Assembly (NCBI GenBank): GCA_015680685.1
Contig: MNCI01030283.1
Location: 166,337-230,336 of the forward strand
From: Gnetum montanum
Taxonomy: Eukaryota; Streptophyta; Gnetopsida; Gnetales; Gnetaceae
Reading direction: 5' to 3'
Length of the DNA: 64,000 nt
Shown here: piece by piece, positions 36,215 to 49,251 of the stretch
Layout of the letters: every line of letters starts with the position of its first letter
Position numbering within the stretch: the first letter of the stretch is position 1
Notes under the pieces: generated by a model
Databases searched by the model: none
What the model was told of the DNA's origin: nothing
Seen by the model: the letters and a program-made list of their open reading frames with translations, nothing else
Position numbers and translations under genes: made by a program

Positions 36215-36903
36215 TGTGTACATCCTGATCCTTTTACCCCATGCCTTTATGACCATGTAACCATATGTACGAATAGCCCTTTAGATTGAATTTTCATTGT
36301 TAACTTGTTGTCTCTTTTTGTACATTTTTCTTTTATGCATGTAGCCTAGAAATTTAATTTTATTTGCATTAAAGTTTTTTCCTTTTAAAAATAGAAAACC
36401 CATAGAAAACTCTAAAACAAAAAATTGCCAAAAAAAATATGAGTTTCTTTTCAACGAAAGCCTACCATGGCCTAAAACTGGTAGTGCAAACACATCAATG
36501 GCTTGCCATGGCCTAGAACCAGTAGTGTAACATGACCCATCATGGCATAAAACTAGCAAAGCACTTTAACAACCTATGCCTACCATGGCCTAAAGCTAGC
36601 AAGAATCGCTTCTATCATATTTACATTTAGCCTATAATTGCATTGTTTAGACATTTAAATTTATTGCCAAGATTAACATAGCCATTTACAATGTTTATAT
36701 CACTAGAGTCATATATAGCCAAAAACTAAAAATGAGAATTTAAGTTTAAAGTATTTGTAACATACATAGACATAGTCACACTGTATGTCAAAATTCCCAT
36801 AATAATAATAATAATCATCCAATACATAGTCTTGGCTAATAATAGCCATCAACAAAAACAAAAACCATGTAGCTAATAAGCTAAGCTAGGAAGATGGAGG
36901 ATG
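36215..36903. other. Spacer between gag-protease and the antisense gene, element B
   Basis: Non-coding. The ATGGCCTAAAACTGG unit recurs four times at 36,468-36,610, as in A and C. Confidence 0.5.
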
Positions 36904-38638
36904 TTAAGGAGCATCTAGAGGAGAAAGTGATGGGTCATTTCCACCCTCATCGCTAGGGTCATCGATCTCTCTTGATGCCTAAAATACAACAACACTTAGA
37001 AGAATTTTCTTATGAATTTTACAAAAACATCTTAGTTGGGGGTGAAATTAGGCCCTGTAAAAAACTCTAAAGTGTTCATTAAAATTTGTGTAGAGATTCA
37101 GAAACAATCATGTTACAACCTCCATAGAAAAAACATCACAACCGAATTATGCTTTAGTTCAAACTATGCATCAACATAGAAAACCTCAAAAAACCTTGGA
37201 ATGACCTTAGTAAAAAAATCACTAAAAATAGTAAAATTTCTCATGAAACCAAATTTAAAGCATAGTTACTATCTTTAGACATCCCTATGAGAATGGGACA
37301 TTGACAAAAAAAATTTCTAAGCATGTTCACACTGCCCATCTCCAAGAGGTAAATTGTTAAAACTAAGAAAATCCTCTACATGGGTGACCATACTAGGAAA
37401 TATGTCAAAAATTAACCATAGCTTTGAATTCAATGATTCCATCACCATTGGAATCTTGGAAGCATGAGCTACACATCCAAGAGTAAAAAAAAAAATTCCT
37501 AGAGAATTTGATAAAAAATACAGCAAAACAAGCAGTAACCTAATTATCAAAGAAAAAGCCCTAAAAAGCATGACTGTAGGAAAAAATTCATAAAAAATTC
37601 ATTTTAAATTTAATTTTAGTGATTCCACCATAGAAAGAATCCCAAAATATTGAAAATTTAAATCATAATAAACAAAGTCAAGAAATTATAGCCATTTTAG
37701 TAGAAAATGCAAAAAACCAAGTAATAACCTAGCCATCATGAGAAAATCCGTTTTTGCACAAGTTTAATGAAAAATTCATAAGAAAATCATTTGAACTCTA
37801 AATGGAATGATTCTACCTTTTTTGGGAAGCTTAAGTTAAGATATATATAGCCATGGAAAAAACAAAAACCAAAACCCTTACTGTTTCATGAAAATCTTAA
37901 AAAAAAAGGCACAAAAATCCAACTGCACAATCTAACTAAAACGACCATAACTTTGTTATTACAAATCCAAATCAGATGATATGATAGTAAAAGGAAAGCT
38001 CAAACATAATAATAAAATCACATAACCTTATATTAGAATAAAAGTTATCTATTTTCTTAATTAAAATTTCATAACTTTTCTTGCTTTTTCCATCAAAGCA
38101 TTAAAAAACACATAAAATGGATGAAACCTAATTTAATCTCACCATGAACTAAAGCGAAAATATCCATTAAACCTTAAATCCATATTAAAACCATCAAAAT
38201 AGGGTATGATATTTTCTTAAAATTTAATTTCAATGAATATTAAGGCCTAGATCTGACAAAAATGGCTCCATCCCCAAATTGATGAAAAAATCACATAAAA
38301 TAGCAAACCTAATTTTTAAAATCAAATCTACCAAAGACTGAATAACAAAATGACCTTAGATCTACATAGAAATAGCAAAAATAGGAGGTTGAATTTCCTT
38401 AGAATTTCATTCTACCCACTTCCTCATTGTAGATTTGACAATAACAATCCTATCCTAGATAGGAAAACTGTAAAAAACAGCTTGGAAGATCAAGAAAATG
38501 GCTAAGAATGGCCTACCTTGGAGTGGCCATAGAAGATTCTTGGATTGAATCTGGCTTGGGTAGTTTAGAGATGTTTCTTGTAGCCTCATCTACCTTATAA
38601 ATCCTTGGATTTTTGCTCTTGCCTCCACATTGCTTCAT
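36904..38638 (-). pseudogene. Antisense gene in element B, two visible exons
   Basis: The first exon is 38,638-38,517 (122 nt, beginning MKQCGGKSKNPRIYKVDEAT), ending at a good donor CCAAG|GTAGGC. The last exon is 36,978-36,904 (75 nt, ASREIDDPSDEGGNDPSLSP, then LDAP and TAA) after the acceptor GTATTTTAG. The last exon has exactly the length of its counterpart in A. The 1,538-nt intron between them matches only the first intron of A. The long middle exons that A carries at 15,015-18,487 are absent, so B has either lost them or never had them. Function is unknown; the first exon is short, basic and Ser/Lys-rich. Confidence 0.55.
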
Positions 38639-38990
38639 CTTTGCTACACCAATGTTGATAAAGCTTGGAAACTAGAAGGGATGAATACTCTACATTGGCT
38701 AGAAGGAAGATCTAGTGATTCTACTTTAAAGGATGGATAGAATTTACAACAAGAAATATTTTCTAGAGCTCTAGGAAGTGTTTTGTGATAGAAGAATGAT
38801 AGTTTGTGCCAAACACTTAGCAATTTGACCATAAAAACCAAATCAAAACCTAAATGCCTACTCTCATGCCCCTATTGTTAATTTTGTGCACTAGAACTCA
38901 AAGTACACTAAAGTGAAAAGGGAGGAAGAAAGTATTCTCTATGTGGGGAATGGTTGGAATTTTCAAGGAATTTGATTTTTTGGAAGTGGA
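38639..38990. other. Flank upstream of the antisense gene, element B
   Basis: Non-coding. It may contain the promoter of the antisense gene, but no motif stands out. The minus-strand frame 38,644-38,841 is not conserved in A or C. Confidence 0.35.
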
Positions 38991-41900
38991 CTCCACCATG
39001 TTCCTTCCATGCAAGGTGTTCCAAGCTTGGAACCTCCATCAACACAGGGGTTTGACCTCTTAGAACACCCAAAATGATGTTTAAGCCTTATCCCCCATTG
39101 ATCGACATTGGGCAATGTGGATCTAACATGGATGCATGCCTCCCACCTTATAAAACCCTAAAGCCTAACTTCCTTTCCATTTTTGATAGCTATGACCTAC
39201 CTCATACAACCACGGGCTTTGAAAGGGGGTTAGATCTTATCAAAACTTGACATTTTTGGCTTTCACATTGGGCCAAGGCTACCCAACATAGAATCTAGAA
39301 TGGAGTAAGGAGGGTAACATCCATCCTTGCCCCATAGTGCCCATCTAGCCAAAATTTGATCCCTAAAGTGGACCCACATGACCTAGAACCCCTCTAGTCA
39401 CCCTTAGCAACACTAAAACCTCACCAAATCTAGTTGAAAGTACTCAAAATATTTAGATTTGGTGGATCCACATTGGGTGAGGTCTTATCCATGCTAGGTA
39501 GCATGGATCTAACATGGGTGGGTGGGGGATGACCAAAACTACTAAAATTGACAACTTAGTAGCCAATTTTCAAACCTAACACTCCTTGACAACCTTCAAT
39601 AGCCTAAGTTTACCTTAAAATAAGTCAATTTTACATCCATAGCCTTCTCCACATTAGTGAAATTTCCCTCCATGCTACCCAGCATGGAAGCCTAGAGGAT
39701 ATGCAATAAAACCTAAGTTATGATAAAAATAGCCTAATAGCCTACCCTAGTGATCTCTAGACCCTATTGGAACCTTCCAAAGCCTCCAAACTCCCCAAAA
39801 CTAATAAAAAATGGCATAAATCTATCATATCCCTCTCATCCATGCTAAGATCACCATGCCTAGCATGGAAAAATAGAGGATGGTTGCATAAGACACATAG
39901 GAACCTCCAAACTAGTGGATTTTGATACTAAATTTTGATAATTGACATTGGCAACCCCGAAGGCTAACATGCATGTTTGATTTGCTATAAAAAAAGCCTA
40001 GATTTGATATTCTTGGTTGTTCCACACTGGGGGGACCTCATCCATGTTGGACAGCATGGATCTAGCATGGATATATTGGAGGATATTCATGGGGGATTCC
40101 ATATACATCAAAATAATGACAAATTACCTTGTACTTGCACCAAAACCTTGTTAGCCCTTCTAGAAGCCACTAGACTTTTGGAAATAAACAAAAATCCATA
40201 CCTTAAGGGTTCTCCATGTTGGGAAGGATTCTATCCATGCTAGGTAGTGTGGAGCCAGTGTGAAACTAGAGGAGTGACTTCTAAAACCACTTAGAAACCC
40301 TTCAAATTGCCTAGTTTTGACATAAAACCATAACCCTCAACCCCTACAACCCAAGAAACTTTAAAATGCTATCAAATCTTGTAAAAAGTGGTTATAATCT
40401 TGGATTCAAGTGCATCCACATTGAAGGGGGGCTCTATCCATGCTGAGCATCCTAGCCCTATGTGAATGTAAGGGGGTAAAGCCAAAACTGATGAATTTTA
40501 CATGAAAATTGACTTCCAGTAGCAACCCAACCCTTTTGTAAGCCACTAGAATTTTAGAAGTCAACCAAAATAGTTAAAAATAATTTTCCTATGCTTATCC
40601 ATGTTGTGAAGGATCCTATCCATTCTAGGTAGCATAGCCATAGTGTGGATGAAGAGGGGTAAGCTCAAGAACCATTTGACAACCTTCAAGTCTACTAGAT
40701 TTTGACCCCATGCTTCAACAATCAACAACACTGGCAATCCTAGAAATGTGCATGCATGACTAGAACTACTAAAAAATAGCAAAAAATAGGTTTCCTTACC
40801 TCTTCCATATTGGACAGTTTAGAAACTAGTGGTCGACTCATAATGGATCATAGACACCTCAAAATGACATCAAATAGCCTTATATGCATCCTAGGATATT
40901 TTTTGCACATTCCAGAGCCCTAAAACTCTAAAAAGCCTTATATGCATCCTAGGATATTTTTTGCACATTCCTAAATAGCCTTATAGATAGTTAAAAATAA
41001 TTCCCCTTAGATCTTCCTATCTAGACCCATGTTGGTAAGTGTGGAAGAATGTAGGTAACATCAAAAACCACTTAGGAACACTCAAAATTTTCAAATTCTA
41101 ACCTTCTTGATTTTGACAACTCTGGAAGTTAACATGAATGGTAAATTATGCTCAAAATTGGTCTATATCTAAGATCTGTGATCCATCCATGTTGGGGAAG
41201 GTTGCTTCCATTTTGTGTAGCATAGAACTAGCTTGGAAGAGCTACCTTTCCACTTTTGGTAGTAGATTGACACTCTTCGAGATCAAAAACCTACACCAGA
41301 GAAGCCTAAGACCTCATAGCCTCAAGTTTATGCATTTTAAACCTCATTTTGGTTCTTATATCTCATCAACTCCCATAGTCCATTCTAAATCAACTTCTCT
41401 AGCATGGATCAAAGGGGGTGTAACCTTACATAGCCTCATACAACCTAAAAACATTTCCAAAATGAGTTAAAAACTTGGAAAATCATGGTCTATAGCCCTA
41501 GAGGCCTAGAAAATTGGTCAATATGCTTCCTGATCATCCCAAAATTAAATAACAAGAACACACCCACTCTTCTATGCTAAGGACACCATTCTTAGCATGG
41601 AGAAAAGGGGGAAAGCTGTCCTAACTTTCTTTAGTGCTTAAAACCCTTTGAAATGGCATCAAAATGTAGCTAGATGATGCATAATTATTAAATATTGGTT
41701 CCAACTACCCATGCAAACTTGTTTGATCATATTTAGCATACATTTATGTTATGCATGCTTTGCCTCCTCCCATCCATGCTAGCTAGTGTGGAAATAGGGG
41801 GAAAAAATTTAAAGCATGCTTTTTGGCCTTTTTGACCTCCAAAATCATCAATTTTTACAAATTTGGCCCTGTGATGCCTTGGGAAGGTCCTAGAACATAA

Positions 41901-42260
41901 ACTTTGATCCTTTAGATGCCATGCAATACATGTTCCTTAGTCACTATGCTGGCTCCACATTGGCTATAATGGATCCAATGTGGAGGATTTTTTCAAGCTT
42001 CAAATGGGGGTTCCAAGAGTTGAAACTAATGCTAGGATTAGTTGATTCCCTTCCCTAGTCAACTATGCTAACATGCAAGTCAATGGAGGTTGAAAATTGA
42101 TCAAAACAAGTCTAGGAAATTGTCTGGATGTTTCATCTACACTTTTTATCATCCCTTCAACATTGGCTAGTGTGGACACAAGGGGGGTCTAGCATGAAAA
42201 CATTTAAACCCTTGCTTTTTTTAGTCTAAAAAGCCCAGAAACAATCTCTGTTGATGCCAC
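38990..42260 (+). repeat. Degenerate tandem array, period about 190 bp, element B
   Basis: A core close to CCATGCTAGGTAGCATGG, itself nearly palindromic, returns at about 39,105, 39,290, 39,487, 39,672, 39,845, 40,045, 40,225, 40,437, 40,620, 40,805, 41,025, 41,200, 41,400, 41,575, 41,770, 41,950 and 42,160. That is some seventeen units. Sequence between cores is diverged. ORFs in this stretch (39,977-40,243; 41,138-41,470) are chance. Confidence 0.65.
40876..40991 (+). repeat. 58-bp direct duplication
   Basis: AGCCTTATATGCATCCTAGG begins at 40,876 and again at 40,934; about 38 bases after each start are identical. It is a local event inside the larger array. Confidence 0.9.
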
Positions 42261-42299
42261 TTGTAGCCTTAAGCCATGGCCTACTAAGACCTAAAAAAT

Positions 42300-42890
42300 G
42301 GTAAAAACTAATCTTTTTTAACCTATATTAGCCATGTTTTATCATGTGTAGCCTATTTTACTTTATTTGACCTTATTCAACAATGTTTTAACTTGTTTTT
42401 GGCCTTGTTTTACATGGTTGACCTTTTGGTCTCACATAGCCTCTATATAGCTTCATGCTTCCTTATGTTCCCTTTGTTATAGCCTTTTTTAACCCTTTTT
42501 TGGCCTTTGATTAGTGTTAAATGATGGGGTTTGACCTTCCCTAAACACCATTTGACACCATGTGACCATGGCCCTCTAAGGCCTTAAACTAACATCATAG
42601 TTTGCTAAGACTCTAAACTAGCATGATGGCTTGCTATGGCCTTAAATTGGCAAGCTTGTGACTTCAGTTGACCATGTCTCATCTTGTTATGCTTGTTTTA
42701 GTCTTATTTAATCTTTACTTGGCCTTTGTTTAACCATTTTTATCTAATTAATTTCTTTCCATTTCTTATAGCCTTATACAACTTTGTTTCCTTGTGTTTG
42801 CATTTTATAACATGGATTTGCATAATTTTATAGCATCTTGACATTATTTACTTATCTATACCAAGGTGCCACTTAACATATTTATGGTTG
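42300..42890 (+). repeat. Simple repeat zone before pol, element B
   Basis: TTTGACC, TTATTTGACC, CATGTGACC and GGCCTTNAA words recur densely. It matches 22,749-23,560 in A in position and style. No coding signal. Confidence 0.55.
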
Positions 42891-45800
42891 ACATGAAGGA
42901 CATAAGTATGACTACCTAGGAGCATATTAGTTTACCTTTGAGCCTAATTGGACCTCACAGTGATGTTGAACATTGTATCGATCCCGATTGCTTGGATCTT
43001 GAGCTTGATGGTCTTGTCGGCTATGTAGCCTTGATAGAGAAACCTCTAGAATGCCTAAAAACATAGTAAAACCCTTGACTTAGAGGTGGCCAAAATAACC
43101 AAAGATTCTATAGTTGAGATTCCTATCACAACACATAGTAATGAGGAAAAAATGCTAAAAATAAGTTCCTCATTAGAAGCTCAACAAGCTTAAGACATCA
43201 CCAAGATTCTTCAAGATAATATTAAATCCTTTGCCTAGTCATATGAAGATATGATAGGCCTAGACTCATACCTAGTACAACAAAACATTACACTAGACCC
43301 TAACATTAGACTAGTTAAGCAAAAAGCATAAAAGATTAGACCTGACTTGGCCTTGGTGGTTAGTGATGAAATCACAAAACTCTACCTAGTTGGTTTCATT
43401 AGGGCCATCAACTATGCATAATGGGTGTTCCACATAGTGGCAATTCCTAAGACAAATGGGAGTATCCATATTTTCATCAATTTTTGAGACCTAAATAAAA
43501 TGATCATCATGGATGACTTTCCTTTGCCTAGTATTAATCAACTTATCAATACTACAGTTGAACATGCCATATTGTCCTTTATGGATGGGTTCTTAGGATA
43601 CAACTAGATTAGGATTAACCTAGAGCACCAACTTAGGATGACTTTGATGGCCTAGTGAGGTTCCTTTTACTATGCTATGATGTCCTTTGGCCTTAATAAT
43701 TTAGGAGGAACTTACCAAATAGACGTGACCTATATCTTTAGTGATTACATGCTAGGTTTGCTTAATGATTGTGTAGACCACATAGCTACTAAGTCTAAAG
43801 TGGCCAACAACCATGGTAGTGACCTAGATATTATGCTTAAATGATGCATTAAGTATGAACTCGATCCCAAGAAGGGTGTTTTTAGTGTTAGGACCGATAA
43901 AATTCATGGCTTTGTAGTATTTGAAGCAAGAATCTATGTTGATCTTTATAAGGTTAAGGTCATATCCAAATTAGCAACACCTACCAACCTTAAGGAGCTT
44001 TAGGGATTACAAGGTAGATTACAATTTATTCGTAGGTTTATCACTAGGCTTACGAATAAGCTACAACTCATGCAACACTTTCTTAAGAAAGGGGTTCATT
44101 ATGAGTGGACAATGCAATGCCAAGAGGCCTTTGAAAACCTTAAGCAGCAATTGGTACAACTATTGATAGTTTATGCTCCATAAGAGGTAAACCACTTTAC
44201 TTCTACCTTGCTATTTCTAACACATCCATTGCCTCTCTACTCTATTAAAAGCATGATGATGGAGTAGAAATGCTAGTATACTACCTTATTCATGCATTAG
44301 TTTCCCATGAGATGCGATACATTGAAGTGGAGAAGTAATGTCTAGCACTAGTCTTCTCATTGAAAAAGTGGAGACACTACCTTTTTAGGGGCCAAGTCAA
44401 CATCATTTGCAAAGACAACATACTCAAATCCATAACAACCAATATCTACGAGAGCAATCATATAGCTCGATGGAAAGCCATAATAGTGGAGTTTCACCTT
44501 CATTACATCTCTCAATCCTCAACAAAAGGTCAAGCTATAGCTATACAACACACTATTTCACCTATTGATGACCATGAAATCATAGATCCTAAGTTCCCTA
44601 ATGAACATATCAACACTATTAACCAAATGCTCGAGGACTATGAGGTAGACATGCACTTTGATAGAGCTTCAATTTTTCATGGGGCTAGTTCTGTTGCCAT
44701 TGTAAACTTTCCATTTGGTGAAATTTGATCCTTTGCCTATCATTTTGAGTTTCCATGTATCAAAAACATAGCAGAGTATGAGGGTTTAATTAGGAGAATG
44801 ATGGTAGCTTGTGACATAGGAATCAAGTGATTAACAATCAAAGGTAACTCATAACTTGTGGTTAACCAAGTAACTAAGGTGTATGCATGCAAAGCCAAAC
44901 ATTTACTACCTTATTGTGACCTAGAAAAAAAACCATTATGATAATTTATAGTTGTTGACATCCAACACATACCTTGAAATGAGAATGTCATAACTAATGC
45001 CATTGCAATGTTAACCATCAATTTGATACCAAATGTGTTTAGTAAGTTACCCACCTTAACTATGGATTGTGTTGTATCCATCATGCAAAGCACTGAGGAT
45101 ACCTTTGTGGCCATCATTCATATTGCTCCTACTAGGGAGTGGTATGATGATATTAGATTTTTCCTTATGCATGGTGAATCTTCACACAGCCTAACCACTA
45201 CTCAAAAACACATTATATGTAAATGATCCAAATAGTATGCCATAGTAGATGATAACACATTATGTCAATAGTCCTATGATGGTGTATTATTAAAGTGCTT
45301 GGGTAAAACTAAAGCTAGAATAGTCCTAGAGCAGGTTCATGAGGGTGCTTGTGGAGGACATATAGGACCTAGAGATATGATCGCTAAGATTAGATGGTTA
45401 GGCTATTACTAGCTCTATATGAAAAGAGATTGCCTATAGAAGGTTAAGACCTATGACACGTGATAATGGCATAGCACTCTCATTCACATACTACCAGCTA
45501 AGTTACATACTACTCAAATCACTTAGCCATTTCAATGATGAGGGTTGGATATCATTGGACCTATAATGCCTAAGTCTTTCATAGGACATAGCTTCATTAT
45601 CATTGCAACTGAATACTCTACCAAGTGGGTTGAAGCTATTCCCTTAAGAAGGATAACATTTGATCAAGTTTGTAAATTCATTTTGGACAACATGGTAGCC
45701 CATTTTGGCATACCTATGATCATAGTCATAAACAATGGATCATAATTAAGTAGCCAGGAAACAAGCATTAAGCATTCTTTCTCATCACCTTATTACCCTC

Positions 45801-46361
45801 AAGCTAATGGATAAGTAGAAGTAAGCAACATGACCATTATCAACTTGCTCAAGAAAATGCTCAACAATAGTAAGTGCAAGTGGCATGAGTGGCTTATACA
45901 TGCACTTTGGGCCTATTGAACAACCTACCATATAGCAATTGGTGTTAACACGTTATAGCTTGGTTTATGGTTCTAAAGCTATTTTAACTCTTGAATTGCA
46001 TGTACTATTTCTTCGAGTAGTCCTATCCAACTTTATCAACAAAGAGTAGAGCAAGGAGTTATGGATAGTAGACCTAGACTTAGTGGAGGTGCAATGTGTG
46101 CAAGCCCTTGCTTACATTGAGTAGTATCAAGAGAGGTAGAAATGGAAGGACCATCATAACTTGACCAAGTGAAAGATCAAGAAAGGTGACATGGTCCTCA
46201 AAGACATTTGCAAGCATGTGGATAAATTCTTAGCCAACTAGGAAGGGTCCTTCATAGTCACTAGAGCCTATGGCAATGCAGCATTCAAGATCGTAGACAT
46301 GGATGGGAATGAGCTAGCCAATATGGTCAACCACTCCTATCTAAAGCCTTATTACATATGA
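42890..46361 (+). pseudogene. Element B reverse transcriptase-RNase H-integrase, broken
   Basis: Homologous to 23,560-27,034. The Tat motif reads FAxSYEDMIGLDS at 43,232-43,270. RT pieces include DDFPLPSINQLINTTVEHA, LSFMDGFLGYN and, at the catalytic site, NDCVDHI instead of YVDD (43,766-43,785), so the second catalytic Asp is lost. RNase H covers about 44,310-44,560 with FSLKKWRHYLFRGQVNIICK; 44,360-44,728 is open for 122 codons. The archaeal-like RNase H end lies near 44,950-45,020. Integrase has DIIGPIMPKS with the first Asp intact (45,548), KWVEAIPLRR, and INNGS with the second Asp changed to Asn. LKPYYI and stop are at 46,341-46,361. Confidence 0.85.
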
Positions 46362-47630
46362 CCTACATGTAGCCTATAGTAGCCATGACATTGACAACTA
46401 CCAAAAAGCAATCCTACTTTACTATAGCCTACCAAGGTCTTAAATTGGCAATATGACTTGTTGAGGCCTTAAATTGGTACCATGGTTTGCTACAACCTTA
46501 AATTGGAAATGTGGCCTACTGAGGCCTTAAACTGGTACCATGGTTTGCTATGACCTTAAACTGGAAACATAGTTTTCACAATATTTACTAGCAACATGGC
46601 CTACAAGGGTCTTAAAACTAGTAACATGGCCCACCATGTCCTTAAATTCGTAACTTTGATGTCCTGGGTAGCTTTGGTGTTGTTCATCATCTCATCATGC
46701 TATGTGGCCTATATGCATTGTAATGTTATAAAATGCTTTATTTTCTTGGTTTTATTATCCTCTTGAAGTTGTGTTTGCAAGATGAAGCCTAGATCCATTG
46801 CAAAGGTGTAATCTATCATGGTAGCAAGTTATCATGCAACCTTGATATGCATGATTTAGTGAGTTTGTCTTGCTGTGTCAAGAGTGCTTGTACCATTTCC
46901 CTCCATCTAGCACCACCTTTTGAGCTCAACCTTGTAGCTTGACTATGACCTTCCATATCTTGAGCAACAATGTTGACCAGTGTTTGACATTTATGAATTT
47001 ATGACCATATGGCATCTTGTCATCATGCTCCACCTCCAAGTCCACTTGAATGTAACACATCTCATTTAGTGGAAAATCATTAAGTCTATTGAGTGTAACA
47101 TATCTCATTCGATGGGATAACACCCAAGTTTGTTAAGTGTAACACAACTCACTCAATGAGAAAACCATATCTAACCAACCTTGGTGATGAAACCCAATGA
47201 AGGTTTCATCCTAGAAAAAAAAAGAAAAAAATAGGGATCCAAATTATTGAGCAAGTGGCCAGTAAAGACCAATGGCTTCAAACATAAGGGAGGAGACTAG
47301 TGGTTACTCAAATGCATTTTCCAAGTGAATCACATTTCTAAACATGAAGTGCATAACATTAATTGCCTAATCTACATATCCATGTTATGTTACAGCCATG
47401 TTGTTAACACTTGGAATGTAATGTCAACCTCCATGACCATTTCCCTATGAACTCATTACAATCTCATCATCGCAACCTTACTCCATCATCATAAGCACTC
47501 TTTAGCATGGTTCGACATGACTAGATGAAGCATGGAGAGAGAACGTTGGTGGTGGATCTATAGTGGTGTTTTGTATTCTTTGTTGGTGCCTCTCAAGTCA
47601 ATCCCCCAAACACCAAAAAAGAGGAACCAT
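46362..47630 (+). other. 3' non-coding region and polypurine tract of element B
   Basis: At 46,430-46,640 seven imperfect copies of a unit of about 32-40 bp on ATGGCCTACTGAGGCCTTAAA occur. Landmarks shared with A follow (CTTGAAGTTGTGTTTGCAAG near 46,752). Two ATCTCATT...ATGG direct repeats lie at 47,050-47,160. AAAAAAGAGGAA before 47,631 is the likely polypurine tract. Confidence 0.6.
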
Positions 47631-47852
47631 TGAAACACCATCAAAATTTGCAAGCTATGATCATTTTTCATCATGGAGCCTTCACTCCATGAAACTCAAG
47701 GCAAAACGTCATTGTAAATGTAAATATTGTAATCCATGAGGGGTAGTCTCACATATTTCATACTTTTGGGGCTGAAAAATAACTCATAAGTGGTCAAAGC
47801 CTCATCCCCCAAGTGGAAAAAGTCATGTACTATCTATATGTGGGCTTGTTTT

Positions 47853-47879
47853 GGGGGTGGGGAGGGAGGGGGTGGGGGG
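47853..47879 (+). other. Regular G-quadruplex motif, element B 3' LTR
   Basis: Five G runs of lengths 5, 4, 3, 5 and 6 are separated by single bases (T, A, A, T). This fits the canonical intramolecular G-quadruplex pattern with one-base loops on the + (element sense) strand. Confidence 0.8.
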
Positions 47880-48745
47880 CGTGTTGGTTTGTCAAAATGC
47901 CTATTGGGATGTCAAAAATGGTAATTTGATGGGTTTTATGGGGTTAATACAATTTTTTACATTAAAAACACCTACAAGGATGGTAGATCTCACCTACCCC
48001 TAGCATGGAGAGGTTAGGGTCACCTACTCCAAGTGTGGAAGGGTAGACCTTAGCATGGAAGGGTATGTTGGCATCTATGCTTAGCATGGAGAATTTTGGC
48101 ATCCTCTATGCCTAGTGTGGATGATGTCATGCTAACCTAAAACATGGAAACTTCATGCTCAATGTGGAAACTACATGTCCCCAGCATAGAAACATCATGA
48201 CCAAGATTTCAACACTCCATTAACTTCAGCATTGATCATGCACTCCAGGGAGGATGGTAGAAGACCTAGCGTAGAAGAACAAAGATAGCATAGATGGTGT
48301 GCCCCTATTACTATTTAGAGTAAACAGAAAGGGCATGGGGATTTGTCACTTTCCATACATAGTAAGCCCTCAAATTGGGCATCCATCTTACCTGTACATG
48401 GCAAAAATTTGTAGCAATGTGCAGCCAAATTATAGCCATTTTTTAGCCTATTCCATGGCCCAAAACCTATAAAAATTAGTCTCAAACATCATTTTGAGGT
48501 TTCACACTCTTGGAAAATCCAGACTTGGGCATTTTTAGAAGATTAAGAGCTCTTGTAATCTCACACACTTGCAATCTCTTGAACTACAACGTGGAAACCC
48601 TGATGGACCTATAACACCCATTACCCTCTTTGAGATTTATGAGGGTTTGGATTTCTATGCTACACTCCTAGGATCCTCAACTCCCAATGTAGAGCATTCT
48701 AATAGTCCACATCCTTTACTTTTCTCACCCCCAGCAGTAGGAATT

Positions 48746-48905
48746 TTGATAACATTAGAAGTGGGTAAGCATCCAAATCTAGAGCTATAGTAGAGGAGGT
48801 TTGATAACATTGGAAGTGGCTAAGCATCCAAATCTAGAGCTATAGTAGAGGAGGTTTGATAACATTGGAAGTGGCTAAGCATCCAAATCTTGGAGTGGAT
48901 TATAT
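48746..48905 (+). repeat. Three tandem 55-bp copies in the LTR
   Basis: TTGATAACATTGGAAGTGG starts at 48,746 (first copy slightly different), 48,801 and 48,856, giving a period of exactly 55. The last two copies are almost identical. The 5' LTR has one copy near 31,908. Confidence 0.95.
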
Positions 48906-49251
48906 TAACTTCAATAAAATCTAAACCCCTACTTCAGTTAACCTCCTTTTGCTCTCTCATGGACATTTCCTATACACATCCCTTGAACTTATTCTTTATT
49001 TTTTAATAAATTTTTAAACTTTCAATTTTATGTGTAATTCATATTTTCTTTCAATTTTCCAGATCTGTAATCTTTACATTTTTATTTTCTCTACCTCCAT
49101 TTTGCATTCCGTAAGTCCCTAGGTGATCTACTGGACCATATAGGGCATCCTAAATCTCATTTTTTTGGAGGCCCTAGGAACTTAGGGTTAAAGCTATTAC
49201 ATTCAGATTTTCGATTTTCTAGCGACTGAATTTTTCAGTCACTACACTAGT

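Larger units (their letters stand above)
47631..49246 (+). mobile_element. 3' LTR of element B
   Basis: Starts TGAAACACCATCAAAA and ends CAGTCACTACA, pairing with 30,601-32,274. It has one copy of the segment that is doubled in the 5' LTR, but three copies of a 55-bp unit (48,746-48,905) that is single in the 5' LTR. A TATA-like CCTATAAAAAT is at 48,466-48,476 and AATAAA at 49,005-49,010. TAGCATGGA words at 47,998-48,100 are better kept than in the 5' copy. Confidence 0.9.

Noticed and set aside
44360-44728. 122-codon open frame as a separate gene
   Set aside because: It is the RNase H part of the decayed pol of element B that happens to lack stops.
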